Part shown: in pieces, positions 1 through 6,274 of the stretch
Layout of the letters: each line of letters starts with the position of its first letter
How positions within the stretch are numbered: the stretch's first letter is position 1
Assembly: GCA_021159845.1 (NCBI GenBank)
Contig: JAGHDS010000433.1
Span: 1-8,035 of the forward strand
From: Anaerolineae bacterium
GTDB taxonomy: Bacteria > Chloroflexota > Anaerolineae > DUEN01
Direction of reading: 5' to 3'
Length of the DNA: 8,035 nucleotides
Notes under the pieces: model-generated
What the model was told of the DNA's origin: nothing
Database searches by the model: none
What the model saw: the letters and a program-made list of their open reading frames with translations, nothing else
Made by a program: the position numbers and the translations under genes

Positions 1-404
1 GCTAGCGCGGCGACCAAAGCGGCCTGGACGCTCAGTCGCCGGCGCGCCCAGGCGTACATTCCCCACGCTCCCAGCGCCAACGCCAGCGCCAGGGTGAGAC
101 GGATGGCGGCGGTGCCAGCGAGTCCCAATCGGATAGCGAGGGCAGCCAGCAGGTATGGCACGCGGCCGACGCTCCGCCAGGGATCGAAGTCGGTGCCGAT
201 GTGGGGTGTCCAGGTGAGCGGGTTAGCTCCGGCGGCCAATTCCTGTGCGTGGTACACGGGAAGGAAGCCGCTGTGAGTTTGCATGAAGCCGGGATAAGCC
301 AGCGGCGCCGCGGCGATGAGGACAAGCAGCGTCAGTACGGCCAGGATGAGTCCCAGGCGTGACTCGCCCCGCATCGAGACAATATGTGGTGATCTCGTCG
401 ACAT
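1..404 (-). CDS. Polytopic membrane protein, N-terminal part (cut by window edge)
   Basis: An open frame of 134 codons runs leftward from the ATG at 404-402 with no stop before the window edge, so only the N-terminus is visible. After a short basic N-terminus there is a strong hydrophobic segment at about residues 17-37. A polar stretch follows (about 38-80, containing GFMQTHSGF and a YHAQEL segment), then two more hydrophobic segments near 82-97 and 99-119, closed by a basic WARRR turn. This resembles the first membrane helix, first extracytoplasmic loop and next helices of GT-C-like or '6-pyruvoyl-tetrahydropterin synthase-related' membrane proteins frequent in Chloroflexota; that assignment is a memory-based impression. 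The ATG at 404 is preferred over the internal ATG at 374 because a TATAAT box lies six bases before it. No Shine-Dalgarno sequence precedes it, which fits leaderless translation. The gene diverges from the transporter operon and need not share its function. Confidence 0.8.
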   Translation of the reverse strand, partial: MSTRSPHIVSMRGESRLGLILAVLTLLVLIAAAPLAYPGFMQTHSGFLPVYHAQELAAGANPLTWTPHIGTDFDPWRSVGRVPYLLAALAIRLGLAGTAAIRLTLALALALGAWGMYAWARRRLSVQAALVAAL

Positions 405-410
405 AGCGAG

Positions 411-440
411 ATTATAGCATACGGCCAGAGCCCCAGACAA
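411..440 (-). promoter_or_regulatory. Promoter of the leftward membrane-protein gene, apparently leaderless
   Basis: On the minus strand a perfect -10 box TATAAT (plus-strand 416-411) sits 18 bp after TTGTCT (440-435), which matches the -35 consensus at four of six positions. Only six bases separate the -10 box from the ATG at 404, so the transcript should begin at or next to the start codon and carry no 5' leader. The T-run of the terminator just upstream merges into the -35 box. Confidence 0.65.
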
Positions 441-472
441 AAAAGCCCTGACACCACTGACATGTCAGGGCT
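438..472 (-). terminator. Left-pointing intrinsic terminator
   Basis: A perfect 10-bp inverted repeat, AGCCCTGACA (444-453) and TGTCAGGGCT (463-472), encloses a 9-base loop. Read on the minus strand, the stem is followed at once by a run of T (plus-strand A439-A444), the hallmark of a Rho-independent terminator. On the plus strand no T-run follows, so it acts leftward only. It lies upstream of the leftward gene, not downstream, so it would stop transcripts entering from the operon side rather than end a known gene. It overlaps a second, 12-bp palindrome, CTGACATGTCAG (457-468), giving an alternative fold. Confidence 0.75.
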
Positions 473-574
473 ATAGTCTCTCCACTACTCCTTGGGGAAT
501 GCATCAGATAACCTGCGCCGCTCTAAATCCCTCCGCGATAGCATCGATGATCTTGGCGCACGCACACGTTGCGC

Positions 575-603
575 TTGACAAGGCTTCCCCTCCGTGTTAT
601 ACT
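575..603 (+). promoter_or_regulatory. Sigma70-type promoter of the gntR operon
   Basis: TTGACA (575-580, perfect -35) and TATACT (598-603, five of six to TATAAT) are separated by the optimal 17 bp. Transcription should start near 610, giving a leader of about 100 bases before the ATG at 712. The -35 region also contains the short palindrome CTTGACAAG (574-582), which shares the GACAAG half-site with the operator candidate downstream, so the regulator might contact both. Confidence 0.8.
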
Positions 604-627
604 TTCAGTGTGGTTGGCAGACATCTG

Positions 628-640
628 CTTGTCTGACAAG
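628..640. promoter_or_regulatory. Operator candidate for the FCD GntR regulator
   Basis: CTTGTCTGACAAG is a perfect palindrome with a single central base. Its core TTGTCTGACAA fits the TNGTNNNACNA pattern described for FadR/FCD-type GntR operators. It lies about 18-30 bases downstream of the predicted transcription start, where a bound dimer would block the promoter or transcript. A GCAGA/TCTGC inverted repeat (617-628) abuts it. Autoregulation by the neighbouring gene product is the natural inference; I found no second full copy before the binding-protein gene. Confidence 0.6.
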
Positions 641-711
641 TTGACCTCTTACGAGAGACTTCGCCCGTTGTTCAACCTTTGGCTAGAATAAGGCCCTATC
701 GAGGCTGACTC

Positions 712-1440
712 ATGAAGGAATTACGTCCGATCCATGCCCGATCCATCCATCAAGAGATCCAGGAACGCATTAAGGAGTACATCCTGGCCAATGATTTACA
801 CCCGGGGGATCCGCTGCCCTCCGAGACTCAACTGGCCGAACAATTGCATGTCAGCCGGGCCGTCGTGCGCGAGGCGTTACGTTCATTGGAGTCTTTGGGC
901 ATCATCCGATCCCGCCGGGGAGAAGGTCGCTATGTCAACGCCTTCAGCCTGGACCCCATCGTGCGCAATCTCAACTACAGTATGCTCTTCGATGCCGAGG
1001 ATGTATGGGAGATTCTGGATGTGCGCGAGCGTTTGGAGGCGGGCTTCATTGCGGATGCCATCGCGGCGATGAATGAGGAGACACTGAGCCGGCTGCGGGA
1101 GCTGATCGAGAAGATGAGGCAGAGGGCAGAGTCCGACGAGGAGTTCTTGGAGGAGGATCTGGCCTTCCATCGGGTGATCTATCAGGTAGTCGACAATCAT
1201 CTGCTGCTAAAGCTGTTGGATGTGTTCTGGGATGTCTACAAGAATCTGCGCGATGAACGAGTGCTCGTTGTCAAAGATCTGAAGGCAGAGGTCAAGAATC
1301 ACGCCGAGATCCTGGAGGCGATCGAGGCCGGAGATGCCGAGCTGGCTCGACAGCGCCTGGTTGATCATTTCAGCGGCATCAAAAGGCGACTCCGTGCGGC
1401 CCAGTTACGGCGGCCCAGACGAGATGCCGTATCCGAGTGA
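712..1440 (+). CDS. FCD-family GntR transcriptional regulator
   Basis: The 242-residue protein has a GntR winged-helix DNA-binding domain at about residues 10-77: IKEYIL, PGDPLPSE, then the recognition-helix region HVSRAVVREALRSLESLGI and a wing ending in GEGRYV. A helical FCD ligand-binding domain follows at about 95-228. The FCD metal-site ligands are recognisable as D149 and H153 (EEDLAFHR), H197 (KNHAEIL) and H219 (VDHF), so it should bind a divalent metal and sense a small carboxylate such as a sugar acid or other organic acid. Length is normal for the FadR subfamily. The ATG has a GAGG seven bases upstream. The gene heads a run of plus-strand transport and catabolic genes and has its own strong promoter and a matching palindromic operator, so it is probably an autoregulated local repressor. 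The effector cannot be read from sequence. Confidence 0.95.
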   Translation: MKELRPIHARSIHQEIQERIKEYILANDLHPGDPLPSETQLAEQLHVSRAVVREALRSLESLGIIRSRRGEGRYVNAFSLDPIVRNLNYSMLFDAEDVWEILDVRERLEAGFIADAIAAMNEETLSRLRELIEKMRQRAESDEEFLEEDLAFHRVIYQVVDNHLLLKLLDVFWDVYKNLRDERVLVVKDLKAEVKNHAEILEAIEAGDAELARQRLVDHFSGIKRRLRAAQLRRPRRDAVSE

Positions 1441-1468
1441 TTCTGATTCAAGCCAATGGGCCCTTTCT

Positions 1469-1516
1469 CGATCTCGTAGCTTCCTCGCGATCCTCGGTAG
1501 GAAGGAGGTGAGATCG
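1469..1516 (+). other. Imperfect stem-loop in the gntR to binding-protein gap, holding an orphan Shine-Dalgarno sequence
   Basis: Two nested inverted repeats, CGATCTC (1469-1475) with GAGATCG (1510-1516) and CTTCCT (1480-1485) with AGGAAG (1499-1504), could fold the leader RNA. The right arm carries AAGGAGGTGA (1502-1511), a ten-base match to the anti-Shine-Dalgarno complement, yet no ATG, GTG or TTG stands at a usable distance after it. There is no T-run, so this is not an intrinsic terminator. A role in leader-RNA control is speculative. Another short hairpin, GTCCGC/GCGGAC (1558-1579), lies just before the real ribosome binding site of the next gene. No convincing promoter was seen in 1441-1597. 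Confidence 0.35.
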
Positions 1517-1597
1517 CGTCAGAACCCTTACCTCGTTGGTACCTCGTGATCGATAACGTCCGCACTTTCCCTCGCGGACAGGACAAAGGAGGAGTCC

Positions 1598-3283
1598 ATG
1601 ATGATAAAGCGGATGTCTCTATGGCAATGGGTGGCTTCCCTGGTCATGCTCTCTATGATCCTCGTCGCGTGCGCGCCGGCAACCCCGGCTGCTCCAATAG
1701 CGGCCCCGACCCCCACGGAGAAGCCGGCCGTCGAGGAGAAGCCCGCGGCCCCTACAGAGAAGGGCGGCGGCGTTCTCATCGGCGCCTTTGATATCGGCCC
1801 TGGTGGCTGTCCGCAGTGCATCCCCTATTTCGCCACAGCCGGTCATACTTGGCTCATGAAGATCTGGACGCCGCTGGTGAGCTGGAACGCGGACGTCTCC
1901 GGGTTGGCCCCCCAACTGGCTACGAAGTGGGAGTCGAACGAAGATGCCACAGTCTGGACCTTCCATCTCCGAGAAGGCGTCAAGTGGCACGATGGGGAGC
2001 CCTTCACGGCAGAGGACGTGAAATTCACTCTCGAGCTGGCCTGGCATCCTGACTCTGGCGCCCGGATCACCCCGGCGGCGAAGGAGCTCGTCGGTTGGGA
2101 GGCATACAGTAAGGGTGAGGCGGATGAGATCAGCGGCGTCAAGGTCTTGGACAAGCTCACCGTCCAGTTCGAGCTAACGCAGTCCGATCCTCGCTTCCCC
2201 TATCAGATGGTGGGGGCGTATATCCTGCCCAAGCACGCCTTGAAGGACCTGAAGCCGGCTGATATGCAGACCACCGATTGGTGGTGGACCAATCCCATCG
2301 GCACGGGCCCGTTCAAGTTCTCCAAGTACGAGAAGGACCAGTTCATGGAACTGGCGCCGAATCCGGACTACTGGAACGGCAAGCCGAAACTGGAGAAGCT
2401 CGTCAACCGGTACTTCGCGGATGAGACGGCCGCGGTGCTGGCGTTGGAGAGCGGCGATATCGACTTCACCTACGTCAGCGGCGACGTTGCCCTACGGCTG
2501 CAGGAGGATCCGAAGTATCAGATCTTCTCTGGCCCCTCCTTCGTGACCAACTATCTGATCTTCAACTATCGGAACCCAGTCTTCCAGGATAAGCGCGTCC
2601 GCCAGGCGTTCCTGTATGCCGTTGATCGAGAGGCCATCACCAAAGAGGTGCTTAAGGGAACGGCCATGGTGGTTCCGTGCATCGCCCCGGATCCCAACAT
2701 GTGGCCGAAGGAGTATAACAAGTATCCCTATGACCCGGCCAAGGCGAAGCAGTTGCTGGACGAGGCCGGATGGGACTACAACTACGAGTTCGAAGCCTGG
2801 ACTTACTACACCAGCCAGTTCCATAAGGACGCCCTGCAGGCTATCCAGGCCTATCTGGCGGATGTCGGCGTGAAGATGACACCGCGTTTCATGGATGTGC
2901 CTGCGTACAACGCCGAATTCTACACCGGCAAGGGCTGGGATGTCTCCTATCGCGGCCTGGGCGTGAATGTCGGCAACTATCCATGGAACTTCTACCTCAG
3001 CGATGGCTTCCCCGGAGCTGAGGGCGGTAGCCTGTCGGGTTACAAGAATCCCGACTTTGACGCCATGTTAAAGAAGGCACAGGCGGAGATCGACCCAGAC
3101 GCCTATCTGCAGGATCTGAGGGAGATCTGTCGCTTCCAGAACGAGGAGGCGTTGGAAGGGTATATGTGGACCTCCATCCGCTTCGGCGCTGCCAGCAACA
3201 AGGTCAAGGACTTCTACTGGTTCCCGGCGCCGGGTGGTGGCCCGTATGAAGATCATCCGGAGAGGTGGTGCGTCGAGAAATAG
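1598..3283 (+). CDS. ABC transporter solute-binding lipoprotein, family 5 (SBP_bac_5)
   Basis: This 561-residue protein should capture the solute outside the membrane and deliver it to the two permeases encoded next. It begins with a basic N-terminus, a hydrophobic segment and the lipobox LVAC with the acylated Cys at residue 25. A flexible Pro/Ala/Thr/Glu-rich tether follows to about residue 57. The rest is a family 5 domain with the usual landmarks: SGLAPQLATKW (101-111), TFHLREGVKWHDGEPFTAEDV (121-141), GTGPF (235-239), NPDYWNGKPKL (255-265), VRQAFLYAVDRE (334-345) and YDPAKAKQLLDEAGW (378-392). AAAGGAGG five bases before the first ATG fixes the start; the second ATG (1601) differs by one residue. 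Family members bind peptides, oligosaccharides, nickel and other ligands, so the substrate is open. A CPQC motif (71-74) near the N-terminus is unusual, with further Cys at 361, 511 and 558. Confidence 0.95.
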   Translation: MMIKRMSLWQWVASLVMLSMILVACAPATPAAPIAAPTPTEKPAVEEKPAAPTEKGGGVLIGAFDIGPGGCPQCIPYFATAGHTWLMKIWTPLVSWNADVSGLAPQLATKWESNEDATVWTFHLREGVKWHDGEPFTAEDVKFTLELAWHPDSGARITPAAKELVGWEAYSKGEADEISGVKVLDKLTVQFELTQSDPRFPYQMVGAYILPKHALKDLKPADMQTTDWWWTNPIGTGPFKFSKYEKDQFMELAPNPDYWNGKPKLEKLVNRYFADETAAVLALESGDIDFTYVSGDVALRLQEDPKYQIFSGPSFVTNYLIFNYRNPVFQDKRVRQAFLYAVDREAITKEVLKGTAMVVPCIAPDPNMWPKEYNKYPYDPAKAKQLLDEAGWDYNYEFEAWTYYTSQFHKDALQAIQAYLADVGVKMTPRFMDVPAYNAEFYTGKGWDVSYRGLGVNVGNYPWNFYLSDGFPGAEGGSLSGYKNPDFDAMLKKAQAEIDPDAYLQDLREICRFQNEEALEGYMWTSIRFGAASNKVKDFYWFPAPGGGPYEDHPERWCVEK

Positions 3284-3306
3284 CTGAAGGATGATCGCTT
3301 ACGAAG

Positions 3307-3333
3307 GGAGGGGGCGGATCATCCGCCCCCTCC
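3307..3333. other. Strong GC-rich hairpin between binding-protein and permease genes
   Basis: A perfect 13-base inverted repeat with one central base (arms 3307-3319 and 3321-3333) can fold as an 11-bp G/C-rich stem with a five-base loop. It starts 23 bases after the binding-protein stop and ends 20 bases before the permease ATG. No T-run follows, so full termination is unlikely. Hairpins at this place in transporter operons are known to protect the upstream message from 3' decay and to raise binding protein over permease; that role here is inferred from position. Confidence 0.75.
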
Positions 3334-3353
3334 GCATGTATGGTGGGTGAAGT

Positions 3354-4328
3354 ATGGGCAGATATCTGCTGCGACGGCTTCTCATCAACATCCCTGTACT
3401 CATCAGCGTGACGATCATCATCTTCACCCTGACGGAGTTGGCGCCGGGGGATGTCACGGATTTCTTCATCAACCCCGAGTTGGAGATGACGCCCGCTGAT
3501 ATGGAACAATTGCGAATCCGACTGGGGCTCGACGCGCCAGCCCCCGTGCGTTATCTCCGTTGGCTGAACCAGGTGCTGCATGGCAATCTGGGTTATCGGT
3601 TCAAAAACGGGGATGACGTCGCCTGGATCATCGGGCGACGTCTGCAGGCAACGCTGATCCTCATCGGCGCCGCGCTCCTCTTCGGCACATTGCTTGGCAT
3701 CGCGCTAGGAGTTTTCACCGCTCTGCGACAATATTCCCTGTGGGATTTCACCCTGACGGGGCTTTCTTTCGTCGGCATCTCCATGCCCGCTTTCATCTCA
3801 GGGATCTTCGGCCTGTATTTCTTCTCGGTTCGTTTGAAGCTCTTCCCGTCGGGGGGGATGTGGACCATCGGCCAGGGACGCTCGGTGGGCGACTTGCTCT
3901 ATCATCTAGTCTTGCCGGCTGGCACGCTTAGCCTGGCCTACATCGCTACCTACATGCGCTATACGCGCTTCAGCATGTTGGAGGTGATCCGGCAGGACTA
4001 CATCACGACCGCCCGGGCCAAGGGGTTACCGGAGCACATCGTGATCCTGCGCCACGCGCTCCGTAACGCCATCCTCCCCGTCGTGACGATCATCGGTCTG
4101 AGCATCCCCAACCTGGTCGTGGGCGCGGTGTTCATCGAGACCATCTATAGCTGGCCGGGCATGGGATCGCTCTATCTGGATGCCGTCCTGTCTCGGGATT
4201 ATCCTTTGATCATGGGCATCAACCTGGTCTCGGCCGTCGTGATCCTGACAGCGAACCTGTTGACGGATATCTTCTATTCGGTGGTCGATCCGAGAATCCG
4301 TTACGATGAAGAGAGCAGCAGAGGGTGA
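3354..4328 (+). CDS. ABC transporter permease, DppB/OppB type
   Basis: The 324-residue integral membrane subunit forms half of the translocation channel. The N-terminus MGRYLLRRLLINIPVL leads into the first membrane helix (about 11-30), which ends in the ELAPGD motif typical of DppB/OppB. A periplasmic region (about 31-95) includes the RLGLD and GNLGYRF elements. Five more hydrophobic segments follow near 98-125, 133-158, 182-202, 239-262 and 284-312. The cytoplasmic EAA-like coupling loop is at about 216-242 (TTARAKGLPE followed by LRNAILP) and would contact the ATPase. The C-terminus VDPRIRY is the family hallmark. The ATG follows a modest GGTGGGTGA ribosome site and a strong intercistronic hairpin. 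Its TGA lies two bases before the next start. Family membership is clear; the transported solute is not. Confidence 0.95.
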   Translation: MGRYLLRRLLINIPVLISVTIIIFTLTELAPGDVTDFFINPELEMTPADMEQLRIRLGLDAPAPVRYLRWLNQVLHGNLGYRFKNGDDVAWIIGRRLQATLILIGAALLFGTLLGIALGVFTALRQYSLWDFTLTGLSFVGISMPAFISGIFGLYFFSVRLKLFPSGGMWTIGQGRSVGDLLYHLVLPAGTLSLAYIATYMRYTRFSMLEVIRQDYITTARAKGLPEHIVILRHALRNAILPVVTIIGLSIPNLVVGAVFIETIYSWPGMGSLYLDAVLSRDYPLIMGINLVSAVVILTANLLTDIFYSVVDPRIRYDEESSRG

Positions 4329-4330
4329 GA

Positions 4331-5248
4331 ATGAAGAAGGACACCCGAGGCGTGAAGATCTCACCGGAGGCTATCCCGGCCGCAGACGCGCTTCTGGAGG
4401 TCGAGTCCCCAACGCGACGGGCCTGGCGTCGGTTCCGTCGTCACCGGCTGGCGGTAGCCTCGTTGTTGGTCCTCCTACTCATCTCGATCCTGGCCGTGGG
4501 AGCACCGCTTTTCCAGCGCTACCCCCCCAATAAGATCGACCTGCGAGCGCACTCTCAGCCGCCGAGCTCAGAACACTGGCTGGGCACGGATCGGCTGGGA
4601 CGGGACATCTGGAGTCGGACCATTCATGGTGGCCGGGTCTCGCTGGTCGTCGGTCTAAGCGCGGCCTTCCTCTCCACCCTCATCGGGACGATCCTGGGAT
4701 CGCTCTCCGGGTACTATCGGGGCGCGGTGGATATGGTCATCATGCGGCTGACCGATGTGGTGATGACCTTCCCCAGCATCGTCATCATGTTGACCATCGC
4801 CGCGTTCGTAGGACCCGGGCTGCGGAATGTGATCCTGATCATCGGGGCATTGAGCTGGCCCGGTACGGCTCGTCTGGTGCGGGGACAATTCTTCTCCTTC
4901 CGGGAACAGGAGTTCGTCGAGGCCGCCCGTTGCCTGGGAGTTCGAGACCGTCGCATCATCGCCGTTCACATCTTGCCCAATGTGTTGGCCCCTCTGCTGG
5001 CTCAGGTCACGTTCGCCGTTGGCATGGCCATTCTCACAGAGGCCGGTTTGAGCTTCCTGGGCCTGGGGGTTCCATTGCCCACACCCAGTTGGGGTAATAT
5101 GTTGGAGACGGCGCGCAATTTGGAGATACTACAGCAAGGGCCTTGGATGTGGATGCCACCAGCCGTGATGACCTTGTTAACTGTCTTATGTGTCAACTTT
5201 ATCGGCGATGGGCTGCGTGACGCGATCGATCCTCGATTGATCCTTTAA
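4331..5248 (+). CDS. ABC transporter permease, DppC/OppC type
   Basis: The 305-residue partner permease completes the membrane channel. A hydrophilic N-terminus with a basic WRRFRRHRLA segment (about 32-41) precedes the first membrane helix (about 41-61), as in the OppC N-terminal domain. The hallmark HWLGTDRLGRDIWSR (82-96) follows, then membrane segments near 104-127, 145-160, 165-178, 219-237 and 275-293. The EAA coupling loop is EAARCLGVRDRRIIAVHILPN (197-217), and the end IDPRL is typical. I chose ATG 4331 because GAGG (4321-4324) sits six bases upstream. A GTG at 4325 overlapping the previous stop is in frame and would add two residues but has no well-placed ribosome site. Translation is probably coupled to the upstream permease. 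No gene for the ATP-hydrolysing subunits follows; an enzyme gene comes next. Confidence 0.95.
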   Translation: MKKDTRGVKISPEAIPAADALLEVESPTRRAWRRFRRHRLAVASLLVLLLISILAVGAPLFQRYPPNKIDLRAHSQPPSSEHWLGTDRLGRDIWSRTIHGGRVSLVVGLSAAFLSTLIGTILGSLSGYYRGAVDMVIMRLTDVVMTFPSIVIMLTIAAFVGPGLRNVILIIGALSWPGTARLVRGQFFSFREQEFVEAARCLGVRDRRIIAVHILPNVLAPLLAQVTFAVGMAILTEAGLSFLGLGVPLPTPSWGNMLETARNLEILQQGPWMWMPPAVMTLLTVLCVNFIGDGLRDAIDPRLIL

Positions 5249-5298
5249 GACAGCCTGAGCCATCGTCTGAGAATATCCTTATGAAGGGAGGCAGATCC

Positions 5299-6246
5299 AT
5301 GAAGCGTACGTTAGAAGAGACGAAGTCTTTGATGCGCGGTGTGATCAACATCCAGTTCACGCCCTTCAAGTCCATGACAGAGATTGACGAGGAGGCACTA
5401 CGCGCGAATACCCGTTTCATGATCGAAAATGGGATCGTGAACGGACGTGGCGTGCTGGTCATCGGGGGATCCAATGGGGAGGGCTTCTCGCTCTCCACAT
5501 CCGAGTATCAGCAGTTGATCGACATAGTGGTGGAAGAGGCCAACGGACGCGTGCCGGTGTGCGTCGGTTGTGTGCGCCCGGCGACGCAGCCGGTTATCGA
5601 GATCGCGAAGTACGCTGAGCAGGCCGGGGCCGACTGCATCATGGTGTTGCCGCCTCACTACTACAAGAACGCGCCGCCTGACGTGGTCTTCGACCACTAC
5701 AAAGCCATCGCTGATGCCACAGAGATCCCTATCATGATCTACAACAATTGCTGGGTGACGGGACAGGATCTCTCCGTCGATCTGCTCCGACGCCTGGCAG
5801 AGATTGATCAGATCGTGGCGCTCAAGGAGTGTACGCCGTACTTCCACAAGTTACGTGAGGTGGCCTTTTACCTGGCCGATCGCTTTGCCATCCTGCCTTG
5901 CTTCACCCAGAAGACGATGCCCTTTGATTACCAGTTGGGTGCTGTAGGCTATATCACCTTGCTGGCGAACTTCACCCCACAGTTGGCTCTCGAGATTCAC
6001 GATGTCTGCTTGGCCCACGATTTCGAGAAAGCGCAGGAGCTCTATGCCCGGCTACGCCCGGTAGAGGGATACATCGAGGCCGCCGTGGCGTCTGGTGGAC
6101 CGGCGCGGGAGACGGCCATCGTCAAGGAGATGTGTCGCATCGCCGGGCGCCCCATGGGGCAGGTTGAGCGTCTGCCCGTTGTGCGGCCTGACGAGGATGA
6201 GCGACGTGAGATCCGTCGTCTGATGACAGAGGCAGGCTTATTGTGA
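5299..6246 (+). CDS. Dihydrodipicolinate synthase / N-acetylneuraminate lyase superfamily enzyme, substrate unknown
   Basis: The protein should be a (beta/alpha)8-barrel class I aldolase or dehydratase that forms a Schiff base with a 2-keto acid. The Schiff-base Lys is K176 (VALKEC), and the conserved Tyr is Y148 (MIYNN). The substrate-carboxylate loop is GGSNGEGFSLS (56-66) in place of GTTGEATTL of DapA. The Arg of the DapA segment YNVPSRTG is missing: the aligned stretch reads YNNCWVTG. It is therefore unlikely to make dihydrodipicolinate and more likely acts on a 2-keto-3-deoxy sugar acid or another pyruvate-derived compound. The 315-residue length is within the family range. AAGGGAGG seven bases before ATG 5299 fixes the start; an ATG at 5281 precedes that ribosome site and would give six extra residues. 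It lies 50 bases after the permease gene and 25 before the FAH frame, consistent with one operon. Confidence 0.92.
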   Translation: MKRTLEETKSLMRGVINIQFTPFKSMTEIDEEALRANTRFMIENGIVNGRGVLVIGGSNGEGFSLSTSEYQQLIDIVVEEANGRVPVCVGCVRPATQPVIEIAKYAEQAGADCIMVLPPHYYKNAPPDVVFDHYKAIADATEIPIMIYNNCWVTGQDLSVDLLRRLAEIDQIVALKECTPYFHKLREVAFYLADRFAILPCFTQKTMPFDYQLGAVGYITLLANFTPQLALEIHDVCLAHDFEKAQELYARLRPVEGYIEAAVASGGPARETAIVKEMCRIAGRPMGQVERLPVVRPDEDERREIRRLMTEAGLL

Positions 6247-6256
6247 CCTTGGCCTC

Positions 6257-6274
6257 AGGAGGCATGGGACCATC
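6257..6274 (+). promoter_or_regulatory. Ribosome binding site facing an ATC codon
   Basis: A perfect AGGAGG (6257-6262) stands nine bases before ATC AAG CTT GTA ACC TTT. This reads (M)KLVTF, the usual beginning of FAH-family proteins, with ATC in place of ATG. The frame contains no ATG, GTG or TTG between its upstream stop (6224) and GTG 6371. The ATG at 6264 is out of frame and stops after six codons. Confidence 0.6.

Larger units (their letters stand above)
405..711. other. Divergent intergenic regulatory region
   Basis: This stretch of about 307 bases separates the leftward membrane-protein gene from the rightward gntR operon. It holds the leftward promoter (411-440), a left-pointing intrinsic terminator (438-472), the rightward promoter (575-603), a 13-bp palindromic operator candidate (628-640) and a leader of about 100 bases before the gntR ATG. 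I see no convincing structure between roughly 480 and 570. A 25-codon minus-strand frame in 504-581 is discussed among the rejected items. Confidence 0.7.

Noticed and set aside
504..581. 25-codon minus-strand frame starting TTG with GGAGG seven bases upstream, ending AAQVI and stop, followed by the left-pointing terminator
   Set aside because: It is very short with a TTG start, and the only -10-like hexamer would start the message inside its ribosome site. Left as possible noise or a gene relic.
1530..1547. Direct repeat ACCTCGT twice, 11 bp apart
   Set aside because: Only two short copies with no symmetry and no match to the operator; within chance in GC-rich DNA.
1508..1549. Leader-peptide frame of 14 codons from GTG 1508
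   Set aside because: The GTG overlaps the AGGAGG itself, leaving no ribosome spacing.
1528..1564. Separate promoter for the binding-protein gene (TTGGTA, GATAAC)
   Set aside because: The two hexamers are only 10 bp apart, and no acceptable -35/-10 pair was found, so co-transcription with gntR is the simpler view.
3307..3333. Hairpin read as an intrinsic terminator between binding protein and permease
   Set aside because: No T-run follows on either strand and the permease lacks its own visible promoter, so partial termination or message protection is more likely.
4325..4330. GTG start for the DppC-like permease overlapping the previous TGA
   Set aside because: ATG 4331 has GAGG at six-base spacing, while the GTG has no well-placed ribosome site.
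5281..5298. ATG 5281 as start of the lyase
   Set aside because: It lies before the strong AAGGGAGG; ATG 5299 has ideal seven-base spacing and gives a normal N-terminus.
5398..5847. Long minus-strand open frame inside the lyase gene
   Set aside because: It is antisense to a clear, motif-bearing gene, has low-complexity His/Asp/Arg-rich composition and no recognisable domain: a shadow frame.
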